From Blastobasis lacticolella (Eukaryota > Arthropoda > Insecta > Lepidoptera > Blastobasidae): a stretch of 64,000 bases of DNA. The notes below the pieces were generated by a model, which saw only the letters and a list, made by a program, of their open reading frames with translations, had not been told where the DNA came from and did no database searches. Below are positions 1-9,169 of the stretch, in pieces. A program made the translations under genes and the position numbers. How positions within the stretch are numbered: the stretch's first letter is position 1; each line of letters opens with the position of its first letter. Where the stretch lies: positions 6,770,501-6,834,500 of the forward strand of contig LR990050.1 in the NCBI GenBank assembly GCA_905147135.1, in the 5' to 3' direction.

Positions 1-42
1 TTGATACTAAGCTTCCACGCTAATCGCTCTTATTCTCTCCAG

Positions 43-1491
43 ACAAACAAGGCTTCAACGAGCAACCCCCGATGTACTCAGGGCCTGGTCCAGCTTCAGG
101 GGGATATTACCCTCCGCCACCGCCTACATATGGACCCACGATGGTGCAACCAGGGGTGACCGTGGTCCACACCGGGGGTGCAATGGTGTCAGGAGGAGTG
201 ACGACGGTGGTCATGCCCGCCATGATGGGATCCAAGCCTGCAGTCACACAGTGCAGATCTTGCCATGCAGAAATCGTCACAAGGGTGGAACTTAAGAGCA
301 CAATCAGAACACATCTTATGGCTGGATTGCTATGTCTACTCGGGTAAGTCTCCATAATAGCTATAAGTACTGTAGAATGACCACGAATATATTGCGCCAT
401 ATTGCAGAATTTTTCAGAACTCATTTCTTCCTTCTTGACACATTTGATAGTTCTCATAATTATATTCGTGGTCAGACTTTAACATACAATTAAGTATTTG
501 ACTTCATGGGCTTTACATTCGGAGTCATAGTGACCGACTGGCGAGGGTTTCGGCCCTGTAAGCGGGTGACCCAGAATCGATTGCCATTTGGGACCCTGTA
601 CTATCAATGGGTTTCTCTAATACCTGAGACATACCTACGTAGTTATAGATCATACAATCACTATCCGTTCCGTTATTCGGAAGGCTATTTGAGCTGTCGG
701 TACGTTGCTAAGGATTGATAACAGTCGACAGTTGGTCTTTCACATAACTGGATCTCGGTTGTGTGCCGTACAGCAGAAAATAATGGCACCAACTCTTTCC
801 AGTTACTGGACTAAAGAATATCCGTACTATAGCTTAGACTAAAAGGTCTCAGGATAATTTAAAACGATCACGGAAACGAGTAGGTTTATGGGTTGTAGAG
901 TGGTCCTCTGATCTGATTGTGTTGCTCTTCCTGCGCTCTTCGAGAACGCTCTTTGATGTAGGATGGGGTGAGTAGTGGGATTGAATAGCACCGCCTGTAA
1001 AACCGAGAGCATGTGAAGGTCCTTTCATAAGCGGACCGGCAGCCACTTGAGCTGCTCACGATACTCCGACACATGATCGTATTTACTTATACCGACTATA
1101 AACATAATACATATGTTTTAGAGGCGCTCCACTTTGCCGTACTATTCACGAGTTTCCTTATAAAATATTATAAAGTAAATATAGCTATGTACACTGTACT
1201 CATTGTAATTCTATCCAAGGAATATACTTCTTATTTTCCTAAAGGCGTTGCGTCATGTAAAATCTCTCCAGACTAACTTGTTTTATTTTGTTATGGTCAT
1301 ATGTTTTTCCTTAATAAAACATGGATGGAAATTTAAGATCAACTTGAAATGGATCGGTCATTAAATAGTATCTTTGATTTATTTTCAGATGCTGGTGCTG
1401 TGTCTGCTTTCCTTACTGCATTGACACCTGCCAGAATGCCGAGCATTATTGCCCTAATTGCAGTGCCTACATTGGATCCTCTCACAACTGA
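43..1491 (+). CDS. LITAF-domain protein A (5' end outside window)
   Basis: This gene has two visible coding exons, 43-343 (after a TCTCTCCAG acceptor, ending at GG|GTAAGT) and 1389-1491 (after ATTTTCAG, ending TGA). They join in phase 2 and give 133 visible residues. The first exon opens in frame with KQGFNEQPPMYSG, so the start codon lies in an exon beyond the left edge; the ATG at 72 is probably internal. The Pro/Gly/Val-rich N-terminal part carries two PPxY motifs (PPMY, PPTY), which in LITAF proteins bind WW domains of Nedd4-type ubiquitin ligases. The LITAF domain follows: CRSC knuckle, hydrophobic stretch MAGLLCLLG, CWCCVC, then HYCPNC and a short tail. In the family the two CxxC knuckles bind one zinc and the central helix sits in the cytosolic face of endosomal or lysosomal membranes. 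Function here is inferred from the family. Confidence 0.9.
344..1388 (+). other. Intron of LITAF-A
   Basis: GTAAGT donor at 344 and TTTTCAG acceptor ending at 1388. About 1 kb of unique-looking sequence; I recognise no repeat or RNA gene in it. Confidence 0.75.
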
Positions 1492-2680
1492 AAAACTGTC
1501 GCCACAAGGACTTCGCCTACGTATTATTGTACATAAACCCCAGACAGATGAAATGAAAGGAAACCAAGTAGCTCTCTTTGCATTAAGGATCAATATTTGG
1601 TTCCCTTTCATGGTATAAGAAAGCGGGTCACTGTACCTGCAATCTCTCATGAATTATCGTATTTTTTTTTACCTGTGGTAATTCTTGGGAGGGACTGACT
1701 TGTATTTCTGTCTGGGAAACCCATAAGTCTGGCTTATATTATTTCACCTAAATATTGAGTAAGGGTACAACATCAAAATTAAAAATCAATTGACCGTCAA
1801 TGTGTAATACCAATTATTGCTAAATATCATTTATACGGGGCAAATATTATTACTGATCTACTATATCAAAATTGTCAAAAGTAGATAAGGAAGTACGCAG
1901 ACTCTTCAGAATTGACACGTGACAGAGTCCTCCACTGATGAATTGGCCTCTATCCTTTGATGCAACTATCTTAATTCATCATCATCATATATTTAAGAGT
2001 ATGACTCTTGTCGGTGGAGCAATCGCCACTCTTCTCTCCTATCTGCCAACCTCTTCATTTCTTGATAATCTCCGGCGCTCACTTTTTCCTTCACGTCCTT
2101 TCAATATTCATATCTTAATTATAACAATTTATTAATACGAGTCGATGGATTTGAGAAATATTACTCGTTTAATTATAATCGATATGACTTTAACTAAACA
2201 ATGAAGACATTATAAGAAATAAACGTAATTTTGTTAAAGCCTATTTTGTGTTAAACTTTTTAGTACCTATGCAAAATTTAATTTTAAATACGTACCTATA
2301 ATTTTGGTTAAGTATACACTTATACACTTTTCTGCATCGATCACTAGTAATGGATTGTAGACAACTTGTTGTGTTATATTTATAAGGTTTTCTTTGTCAT
2401 TTTATTCTTATAATCTTATGTTACAACTACTTATTCGACTTTTTGAAGATGTGTTTGGTTCCATTTATCTTTTGGAGAGTTTAATAAAACGTGTTGTAAA
2501 GAGTACTTAATAGTTTTATTATCTTTGTTTTGTTCAAGAAAAGTTTTGATGTTGAAGAATTGAAGTTTCCTCATTATTGATGATTTAATACTTTGTAGTG
2601 TTTCGATATCCACTTAAATAACATCAACCTTTTTCCCGTCGGGGTATGCAGAGACCATATCGTTCCATTTGCTACGGTCC
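1492..2680. other. 3' flank of LITAF-A, AT-rich, nothing recognised
   Basis: No open reading frame with recognisable content, no clear AATAAA close to the stop, and no repeat that I can match elsewhere in the window. Confidence 0.5.
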
Positions 2681-3074
2681 TGAAAACCTCTCTCGCTTCT
2701 TCCAGATTTATCAATACAATTACTATCACAAAACAAAGTCCCACGCCGCGTTTGTCTGTGATAAACTCAAAAACTACTAAGCTGGTTTTAATGCTGTACA
2801 GCAATAGACTTACACCCGGTTTCTGAAACGCTTGTCAACGCAAAAATTACGTAACAGCTTGTTAATCTCTGATTAAATGCAGTTTGGGTTTCTGAAAGGG
2901 CCAATTGACAGTTTGTTAACAGCTTGTCAAATCTCCAATTAACGGCTGATTCATGTAATTTTGGGTTTCCGGAAAGCTTTTTCTCATGTTAACTGTATGT
3001 TATCGTCTTGTTATTTTAATTAGCGAAAATCGGCCAATTAACCGATTGTCAAAATAAATTATATCCGATTTTCT

Positions 3075-3535
3075 TAGTCTTGGTTCTGGCCCTGGTCCAG
3101 GTCCTAGTTTTGGTCCAAGACAAAGTCCAGGTCTAGGGTCCAGGTTCTGGTCCAGGACCATGACCAAAACTGGAACCTTGATCACAATTTGAGCTTGAAC
3201 CAGAACCAGGACCTAGACCAGTGCCAGCACATAGACCATAAACATTAGCTGGACCAGGACCTGGCCTGGGGCGAGGACCTGAACCTGAACCAGGACCTGG
3301 TCCGTAGCCAGGATCTGGACCTGAACCAGGACCTGGTCCGAAGCCAGGGCCTGGACCTGAAATATGTCCTGGTCCGGGGCCAGGACCTAAACCTGAACCA
3401 GGACCTGGTGCGGTGCCAGGACCTGGACCTGAATCAGGACCTGGTCCGAAGCCAGGACCTGGACCTGAACCAGAACCTGGTTCGGTGCCAGGACCCTGGA
3501 CCTGAACCGCACTGTCCGTGTCCAGGACTCGAACC
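3075..3535. repeat. 36-bp minisatellite built from hexamers
   Basis: Six clear 36-bp units occupy 3281-3496, each made of six hexamers related to GGACCT/CCAGGA. Degenerate hexamers extend to about 3075 and 3535. Read on the + strand each unit would encode GPEPGPGPKPGP or a variant, but unit one contains TAG and no start codon is linked, so coding is not supported. Confidence 0.9.
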
Positions 3536-3596
3536 AGGATTTAACTAATGGAATTATTTGGAAAAACTCACAGAATCGATAGCCGATGGGGTGGAT

Positions 3597-3775
3597 GTTG
3601 TTGAGTGGCGAACTCTGGATGGCCTCCCAAGAGATGGACGGACGATTTCTTTAAGGTCCTAGGGAGCCGATGGATGCAAGATAACAGAGTCGACCGGAGT
3701 ATAAGCCGTGGGAGGCCTGTATTCAGCAGTGGACCGGGACCTACCTAACTGCCTAAAGATGATGATGATGGGATT
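3597..3775 (+). mobile_element. RTE-type LINE 3' end fragment
   Basis: Decoded as RWTDDFFKVLGSRWMQ followed by a serine/arginine stretch and a GATGATGATGATG tail. This resembles the extreme C-terminus of RTE reverse transcriptases (RWxDDxxxxxGxxWMxxAQ) with a 3' (GAT)n end. It is diverged, truncated at its 5' side, and lies inside the Harbinger-like element. Confidence 0.6.
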
Positions 3776-4256
3776 ACTGTCCCACTGGAACCCGTGACCC
3801 TATAATATAAATATTGTTATAAGTTCTCTTTTTTTGCTCTGTATATTTTATTGATAATTTTCGATTTTACAAGAAAACTATACAATCGCTATCAGTTTCA
3901 TCTAAAAGTTGAATATTATATTCGATTTTGGCTTCAAAAGGCCGCTAGGGACAGAGACAAATCAATGCGTTAGATAGAAACAAAACATTAATGAGAGAAT
4001 GAATGTGACTGATTTTAGCAGGAGTAGCCAGACGAAAAAATTGATCTCTTGTTAATGGTCGATTAGCTAATTTTAGATTGATTGGCCATTCAGAAACCCA
4101 AAGTGATTTAACAGCTTGTTAAATGTGACAGTCTGTAAGCTAATCAATGATTTGACAAGCGTTTTAGAAACCGGGTGTTAGTGATTCATGTGGAAGGATT
4201 AAGTGTATAATTTGTTAAGGTTACTACCCGTGCAAAGCCGGTGCGGTTCGCTAGTT

Positions 4257-5282
4257 TTACATATAAAATTATGGAATAGAAAATAATATATTTATTTGCC
4301 TTAACCGTGGTCACAATAATAATAGGTCTGTAAATAATCATCACACAGTTTCTCACAAATATTTAGCAAGTATTAACAGCCTTGCAGATTTATTCTTCGT
4401 GTTAATATTATGCTACCTTAAGCTCTAAAAAATCCTTGACAAAGTAAAGCCTGTGCTTAAATAGCCCTTATACAAGTCCTTTTTAAATTTGTTAATTGGT
4501 TTATTCCTAGTTCCTTAATTGCTAGAAGAATTGAATTAAATATGGATAAGTATAGCCATCAAGCAACATTTTTTCATATACAACGTAGAATTTGGTGTAA
4601 CTTCGTGTACAAGGCGATATGGGTTTCGCGAATTTCTAATAAATATATCTAATTGCAACTTTAAATAAGTTCTGGTTAACTCTAACAAACTTTGCGCCCA
4701 CAAAAATATATACACATGGAGGCGGTGGTATATTTAGAGATCCAAATAGAGGAAGACACGGTTCATACGGAGGAGCTCTACAAATAGCTCGCATACATTT
4801 TTTTGACAACTAGTTCCCCAAATAGGCCTAAGAGCACAGATTCCACATACCCATAATAAGTTGTAACGGCTTCATTTCTTGATGCTGATAATACAAACAC
4901 GTGCAGCGCATAAGAAAATCTATTACAAATATTGTTTACACGATGCTTTCAATTTAGTCATTCGTCGATAGCTATTCCCAAAAACGTCACAACTTGAGTT
5001 TTCCTTAAAATGTTATCTTCGATGTCAATATTATTTAATTGCATTTATTAAAATGAAATTTTATTTATCAATATTAATGTCTAAATTATTATCATTAGAC
5101 CTTATTAAAATAATTTATATGATTATTTATTCAGAGTTTTTTATTTGTGGTCACTTCAATGGAGAGTTTGTTAGCGACCAATTAATAATTAAATTTATTT
5201 TTTAATACAGGATAAATAATAAAGGTCCCAGTACGATTCATTGAGGAACACCTGAGTTATTAGCTCTATAGTCTGATCTATG
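4257..5282. other. AT-rich intergenic DNA
   Basis: No gene or repeat recognised. Confidence 0.5.
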
Positions 5283-5352
5283 GGTTTGTAGGACCTTTTT
5301 TTTTAATGTTATACCTACGGCAGACAAACAGGCAAGCGGGCCACCTGATGGA
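5283..5352 (-). repeat. Fragment of a CCATCAGGTGGCCC repeat family
   Basis: Contains GGCAAGCGGGCCACCTGATG, shared in complementary form with copies at 16080-16290 and 31830-32163 and, more diverged, at 24760-25010. This motif is common in lepidopteran interspersed repeats. Confidence 0.6.
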
Positions 5353-5596
5353 AAGTAATAAATATCTTTCATTTCATTTCATTTCAAAGTGGTCAACGCC
5401 GTCTATGGACATCAGCTACACCAGAAACCAATACCACCAGCATTATTTAGTTTTGATACCTCAACAAATAGTTGCCTTTTAGGTAGTAGGGTTTTATCCA
5501 ACTTAGAGCAGGGGTCAATTTTCGCGCTGTGACATCTCAAATTCCACATTTTCTCAAGTCTAAAAACTGTATTAAATATAAAGAAATAAATAAATA

Positions 5597-5731
5597 TTCG
5601 CAGCGTAGGTGGACCGACGACCTGGTAAGGATCGGAGGTACCAGCTGGATGCGGAAAGCACAGGACCGGCCTTTGTGGAGATCTCTGGGGGAGGCCTATG
5701 CCCAGCAGTGGGCGTCATCTGGCTGATATGA
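5597..5731 (+). mobile_element. RTE-type LINE 3' end, 5'-truncated
   Basis: Encodes RRWTDDLVRIGGTSWMRKAQ and continues to QQWASSG with a stop, matching the C-terminus of the longer RTE copy at 11500-11942 almost base for base, and ends in CTGATATGATG. It abuts the SINE at 5731. Confidence 0.85.
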
Positions 5732-5960
5732 TGGACAAATTCACACAGCGCCATCTAACCCCAAACTAAGCAAAGCTTGTACTATGGGTGCTAGATAACT
5801 GATATACTACTTAAATACTTTTTAAATACATACTTATTATACATACAACACCCAGACCCGTAACAGAAATTAATATTCATCATTTCAATTTCGACCCGGC
5901 CGGGAATCGAACCCTGGGCCTCTTGCGTGGCAGACCATTGAACCACTCAGGTCGTCAACG
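5731..5960 (-). mobile_element. tRNA-derived SINE
   Basis: On the minus strand it starts GACCTGAGTGGTTCAATGG (A-box region) and carries GGTTCGATTCC (polymerase III B box) within the first 80 bases. A unique body follows, ending GGCGCTGTGTGAATTTGTCC. Further copies lie at 13015-13260, 13753-14145 and 34600-34690. Confidence 0.8.
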
Positions 5961-6814
5961 TCAATTAAAACGTCACTAAAATTGATCTTAGACAATATAC
6001 GATTGTCGAAGACATTATTAATGGAGATATGTGCGTAAAAAAATTACACATTGCGAGAAATAGGCCCCTGGCTCCTTAACTCCATTGCTTTCTAATTTCG
6101 ACAACAGCAATTTTTAAGAAACCAAGTCATAGCTTTGTTAGATTTTGTGAGCCACCATATTTAATGGACAAATTATATTTATAAATATGTAATACCTATT
6201 AGCTGTAGCCAAAATTAAATGCAACCTTAACATTATCTTAACTAAAGTAGTAGTAGGTTGTTTTTTCACTTGTACGATTTCTGATGTAAAGACAAATGAA
6301 GACTAAGGGGGAAGGAAGAAAGATCATTGAAGAAAATTATCCTTTTCAATTCAAAATGAGAGTTCACATTATAACAAACTGTATCTTATGTTTCGAAAAT
6401 ATGTACCTACCTACTTAGAATGTGTGTATGGGGATGTTTTTTGCAAACTAACTAGATAGACAAAAACTATGTAGTTGAAAACTTCTCTATGATCTGTGGT
6501 CTTCAAAATATCTGCTGTAGTTCACTCATGTATCACATCAAACTAGTAAAATATAAAGATTTTGCGAGATCCGTGAAGTTGTATGGGAAACCACGTTTGG
6601 TTATCGAATAATATCAACTATCTAAATAGTTTATTGGGTACAGCTTTTACAATGTAATCGAAGAACCATTGTGATTCACGCGGCTGATTGCCCCATGGCC
6701 TTGTCCGGAGGCGCATGTGCGGAAGAGGTGGGTACTATTTTTTAGGGCGTGACGTCATACCGAGGTCAGTGGCACGGTGGTTTTAAGACAATCTGTATGT
6801 AGTGTATATGTCGG
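5961..6814. other. Intergenic DNA, nothing recognised
   Basis: No repeat match inside the window and no convincing coding sequence. Confidence 0.5.
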
Positions 6815-7150
6815 ATGGTCAAATCAGCCGGGTAATTAAACGGTTGAGTGTTAAAGCAATTATTTAATTGAAAATTTGCCATTTTCATGAAATTTGAAAG
6901 TAATGTTTAAATAACGATATAGCCCAAAGTTTACGGAGCTCCTTAATACATTATCACCACTTTATCCTAACGACAATAACCAATAAATAATAGTTTGCAT
7001 TAGGTTTTAATTCTGTTGGGTTAGGTTGGCGTTGTGACAATAAATAGAGGAGCTCCGTAAACTTCGTCAGACTTTTTAGTTAATAAATTTCGCAAATTTT
7101 CAATTGAATTATTACCTAAAAAGCCATTTAATTAGCCGGCTAATTTATCC
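6815..7150. mobile_element. Fold-back element
   Basis: About 330 bp that folds on itself. An outer pair (AGCCGGGTAATTAAA against TTTAATTAGCCGGCTAAT), a middle pair (AATTGAAAATTTGC against GCAAATTTTCAATT) and a perfect 17-bp inner pair at 6927-6943 and 7048-7064 are nested in order. No coding sequence. Target duplication not clear. Confidence 0.65.
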
Positions 7151-7284
7151 ATCTATCCATTTACACATTTAGATTTAGAATCGTTTTCACTGGATTTCGA
7201 CGTTCAAATTAGGAAAATGGACCAGTTAGGAAGTGGACGAGTTGGAAAAGTGGACGAAGTCGACCGATGGATATTGAAAGTATG

Positions 7285-7556
7285 TAGTAATCTTGGCGTT
7301 AATGTCGGTAGTGATCTCGCGCGCGAGGGTCCGGGGTCCGCCTTGACCATGATCCAAGATTTGGAAGATCAGGTAAACACAGTGGAGCGATTGCTATCTA
7401 CCCTCTGTGACCTATTAACAGGGGAACCTGTTCAGATTGGATCGTAGTTACACATTCAGTCGCCTGAATGTGCAGGTGTCATCACGACGATGTTTTCCCT
7501 CACCGTAAGAGCATCGGTTACTGATAATCTAATGTACATAACTCAGAAAATAATCA
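7285..7556 (+). repeat. Short interspersed repeat, 'CCTTGACCATGATCC' family
   Basis: About 270 bp running from TTGGCGTTAATGTC through CCGCCTTGACCATGATCC to TTTTCCCTCACCGTAAGAGC and ATGTACATAACTCAGAA. Related copies: 14482-14728, 18236-18310, 33795-33945, 63258-63532, and one split by the 54.3-57.7 kb element. Confidence 0.8.
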
Positions 7557-7700
7557 TTGATATACAATACAATACAATACAATACAAAAACTCTTTATTT
7601 GCACACTAGATACATACATGAAATAATACATAATAAAAAGCAGTACAAAGGGCGGTCTTATCACTAGCGTTACTACAATAATCTGAGTATAATACAAATC
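7556..7700 (-). mobile_element. LINE 3' tail with (TTGTA)n
   Basis: On the minus strand the sequence ends GTGCAAATAAAGAGTTTTTG followed by several TTGTA units (7560-7588). This layout of polyadenylation-like signal plus short tandem tail fits a LINE 3' end. The body is too short to classify. Confidence 0.55.
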
Positions 7701-8229
7701 ATAATGGCTTAACACATTATTTAGCGGGCACATAACCTTGCTATACCTTAAATGGTCTTATCGAGTAACCCACTCAGACGAACATTGGCCTTGAATAGAT
7801 TTTTTGCTCGGAGTATATACTCTTCCTATAAAAACTAAGCATTCTTCTTCTTGCCTTGTGTTCATTAGAGTAAAAAACACTCCACCTTGAGATCAGCCCA
7901 TGGTACCTATGATTTCTGCATCACGATAAACTTTAAATGCTTTAGTTAGATGGATGTCTAAACCAAACTAATATTATATATACGAAATTGAAATTGCTAT
8001 ATCCAGTTTCGTCAACTCAAGGTGGAAGATGCGCGAGAGGACAACTGGGAAATTAACGCCAAGATGATGATTATTTTATATGAAGTTTCGTAGTGAGTTT
8101 TCCAAGTTAAAACAGGTAGCAGTAATTCCAGTGTTTGGTTTGGGGCCAAGGTATACTCGATTTAATTTATTTTCATATTGTTGTGTAGCATTATTGGTAA
8201 ATGTTGTGCATATCTCTAATTGACTTATG
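7701..8229. other. Intergenic DNA, weak repeat traces only
   Basis: A short AATTAACGCCAAGATGATGA string near 8052 resembles the end of the CCTTGACCATGATCC family. Nothing else recognised. Confidence 0.4.
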
Positions 8230-8432
8230 TATCATATATTCGTTCGCGTACACCTACTTTACCCCTTTTTTTCTTGCTCATAAACCTGCAAACCTGTTGA
8301 AAACCGCATTAAAATACGTTGCGTAGTTTAAAAGATCTAAGCGTACATAGATACATACATAGGGACTCATACATAAATAAATAAATTGGGACAGACAGCA
8401 GGAAGCGATTTTGTTTTATAGTATGTATAGAA
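8230..8432 (+). repeat. Interspersed repeat ending TTTTATACTATGTATAG (copy 1)
   Basis: Shares ordered landmarks with copies near 15388, 29018 (minus), 48018, 50712 and 53340 (minus): TTTTTCTTGC, ATAAACCT, a GCATTAAAATCCGTTGCGTAGTT-like block, AAGATCTAAGCGTACA, and GGCGGGAAGCGA before TTTTATA. Common in moth genomes; superfamily not settled from sequence alone. Confidence 0.7.
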
Positions 8433-8458
8433 GATGTAAGTTAGGTATATTGTAATAC

Positions 8459-8502
8459 ATTTTATAAGATACACCAACAATTGTTGGTGTATCTTATAAA
8501 AT
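8459..8502. repeat. Perfect 44-bp palindrome
   Basis: Two 22-base arms meet with no spacer at CAATTG (8478-8483). The right half reads TTGTTGGTGTATCTTATAAA and continues AT; the left half is its exact reverse complement. It lies about 27 bases after the copy 1 repeat. Confidence 0.95.
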
Positions 8503-8537
8503 AAAATGAAATAAGTATTTCGGTTTCATCCCGTCTT

Positions 8538-8777
8538 TCAGTTTGGAGGCGTATTATCTACCTTCTTAACTATTTCTGTTGCCATACAAGAATACCTACT
8601 TGCGTATTCCGGTTTGATGTCAATGCAGCTAGTACAATTACAGGCTTCAAGCATAATATGCAGTGTCTTGTGTAATTTCCGGAGGTTATGGTCGAGGGCA
8701 TCCGTCAAGGTGGCGACAAATGAATGAAACACTCGCGGTAGCTGCGTGCGCTGGAACTCGGAACGGACTGAGAACAA
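8538..8777 (-). CDS. Unassigned 79-codon reading frame
   Basis: ATG to stop, with a middle segment containing CNCTSC. Composition is less AT-biased than the surroundings, but I recognise no domain, no splice partner and no promoter. It may be a chance frame or a decayed exon. Confidence 0.15.
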   Translation of the reverse strand: MFSVRSEFQRTQLPRVFHSFVATLTDALDHNLRKLHKTLHIMLEACNCTSCIDIKPEYASRYSCMATEIVKKVDNTPPN

Positions 8778-9169
8778 CTAACTACGTAACTCTGATGCAA
8801 AAAACATCTGATTTCAATGATTAAAATGGTTACTTTTGCGATTCCGTATCATCGTTTTCATGGGTTCAGTTGCTAACAAAGCTCCATTGCAATAAATTGT
8901 AACTTTTAAATCGATCATAAGTAATCGCAAAATTAACAATTTTAATAATTGAAATCAGATAATTGTTGGCAACAGTGTTACGTAATTAACCTACTGGTGG
9001 CTCTTCCATGTTGAAATTGATACTGATGACGTGGACAGTTTGTTTGGACATGAGTCTTTAGATGCTCTGATTTGGTAGGAGCCGACCAACCGTCATTTGC
9101 AGTCGATACTAATCCTTATGATGTAAATATAAAGCAGCTTTTGGATTAATTCGTTTGGTCAGCGGCATA
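8778..9169. other. Intergenic DNA, nothing recognised
   Basis: AT-rich, no repeat match seen. Confidence 0.4.

Larger units (their letters stand above)
2813..4177. mobile_element. Harbinger-like non-autonomous DNA transposon
   Basis: The element is 1365 bp, bounded by imperfect terminal inverted repeats of about 27 bp. The left end reads CACCCGGTTTCTGAAACGCT and the right end closes with AGAAACCGGGTG. A TTA duplication lies at 2810-2812 and 4178-4180. Three-base TTA/TAA duplications are characteristic of the PIF/Harbinger superfamily. Subterminal AACAGCTTGTTAA-type and GGGTTTCTGAAA motifs recur in inverted orientation at both ends. No transposase is seen; the inside holds a minisatellite and an RTE-like 3' fragment. 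Confidence 0.8.
2681..4256 (+). repeat. Interspersed repeat split by a transposon
   Basis: The flanks of the inserted element (about 2730-2812 and 4181-4256) together match the uninterrupted copy at 52681-52860. Shared landmarks in the same order are ACGCCGCG, GATAAACTCAAAAA, ATAGAC, GTGATTCAT and GCAAAGCCGG or GCGAAGCCGG. The copy at 52.7 kb therefore acts as an empty site. Confidence 0.75.

Noticed and set aside
107..457. 116-codon minus-strand frame across LITAF-A exon
   Set aside because: It is the complement of the Pro/Gly-rich LITAF-A exon and spans its splice donor; the + strand has domain and splice evidence.
1349..1618. 89-codon plus-strand frame over LITAF-A exon 3
   Set aside because: Its frame differs from the LITAF frame and crosses the acceptor; CWCCVC...HYCPNC is in another frame.
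3000..3185. Minus-strand frame through the minisatellite
   Set aside because: Produced by the repeat's lack of stops; no start context or conserved domain.
5731..5960. Possible tRNA gene at the SINE head
   Set aside because: The same head recurs with the same body at 13015 and 13753, so it is a SINE and not a functional tRNA.
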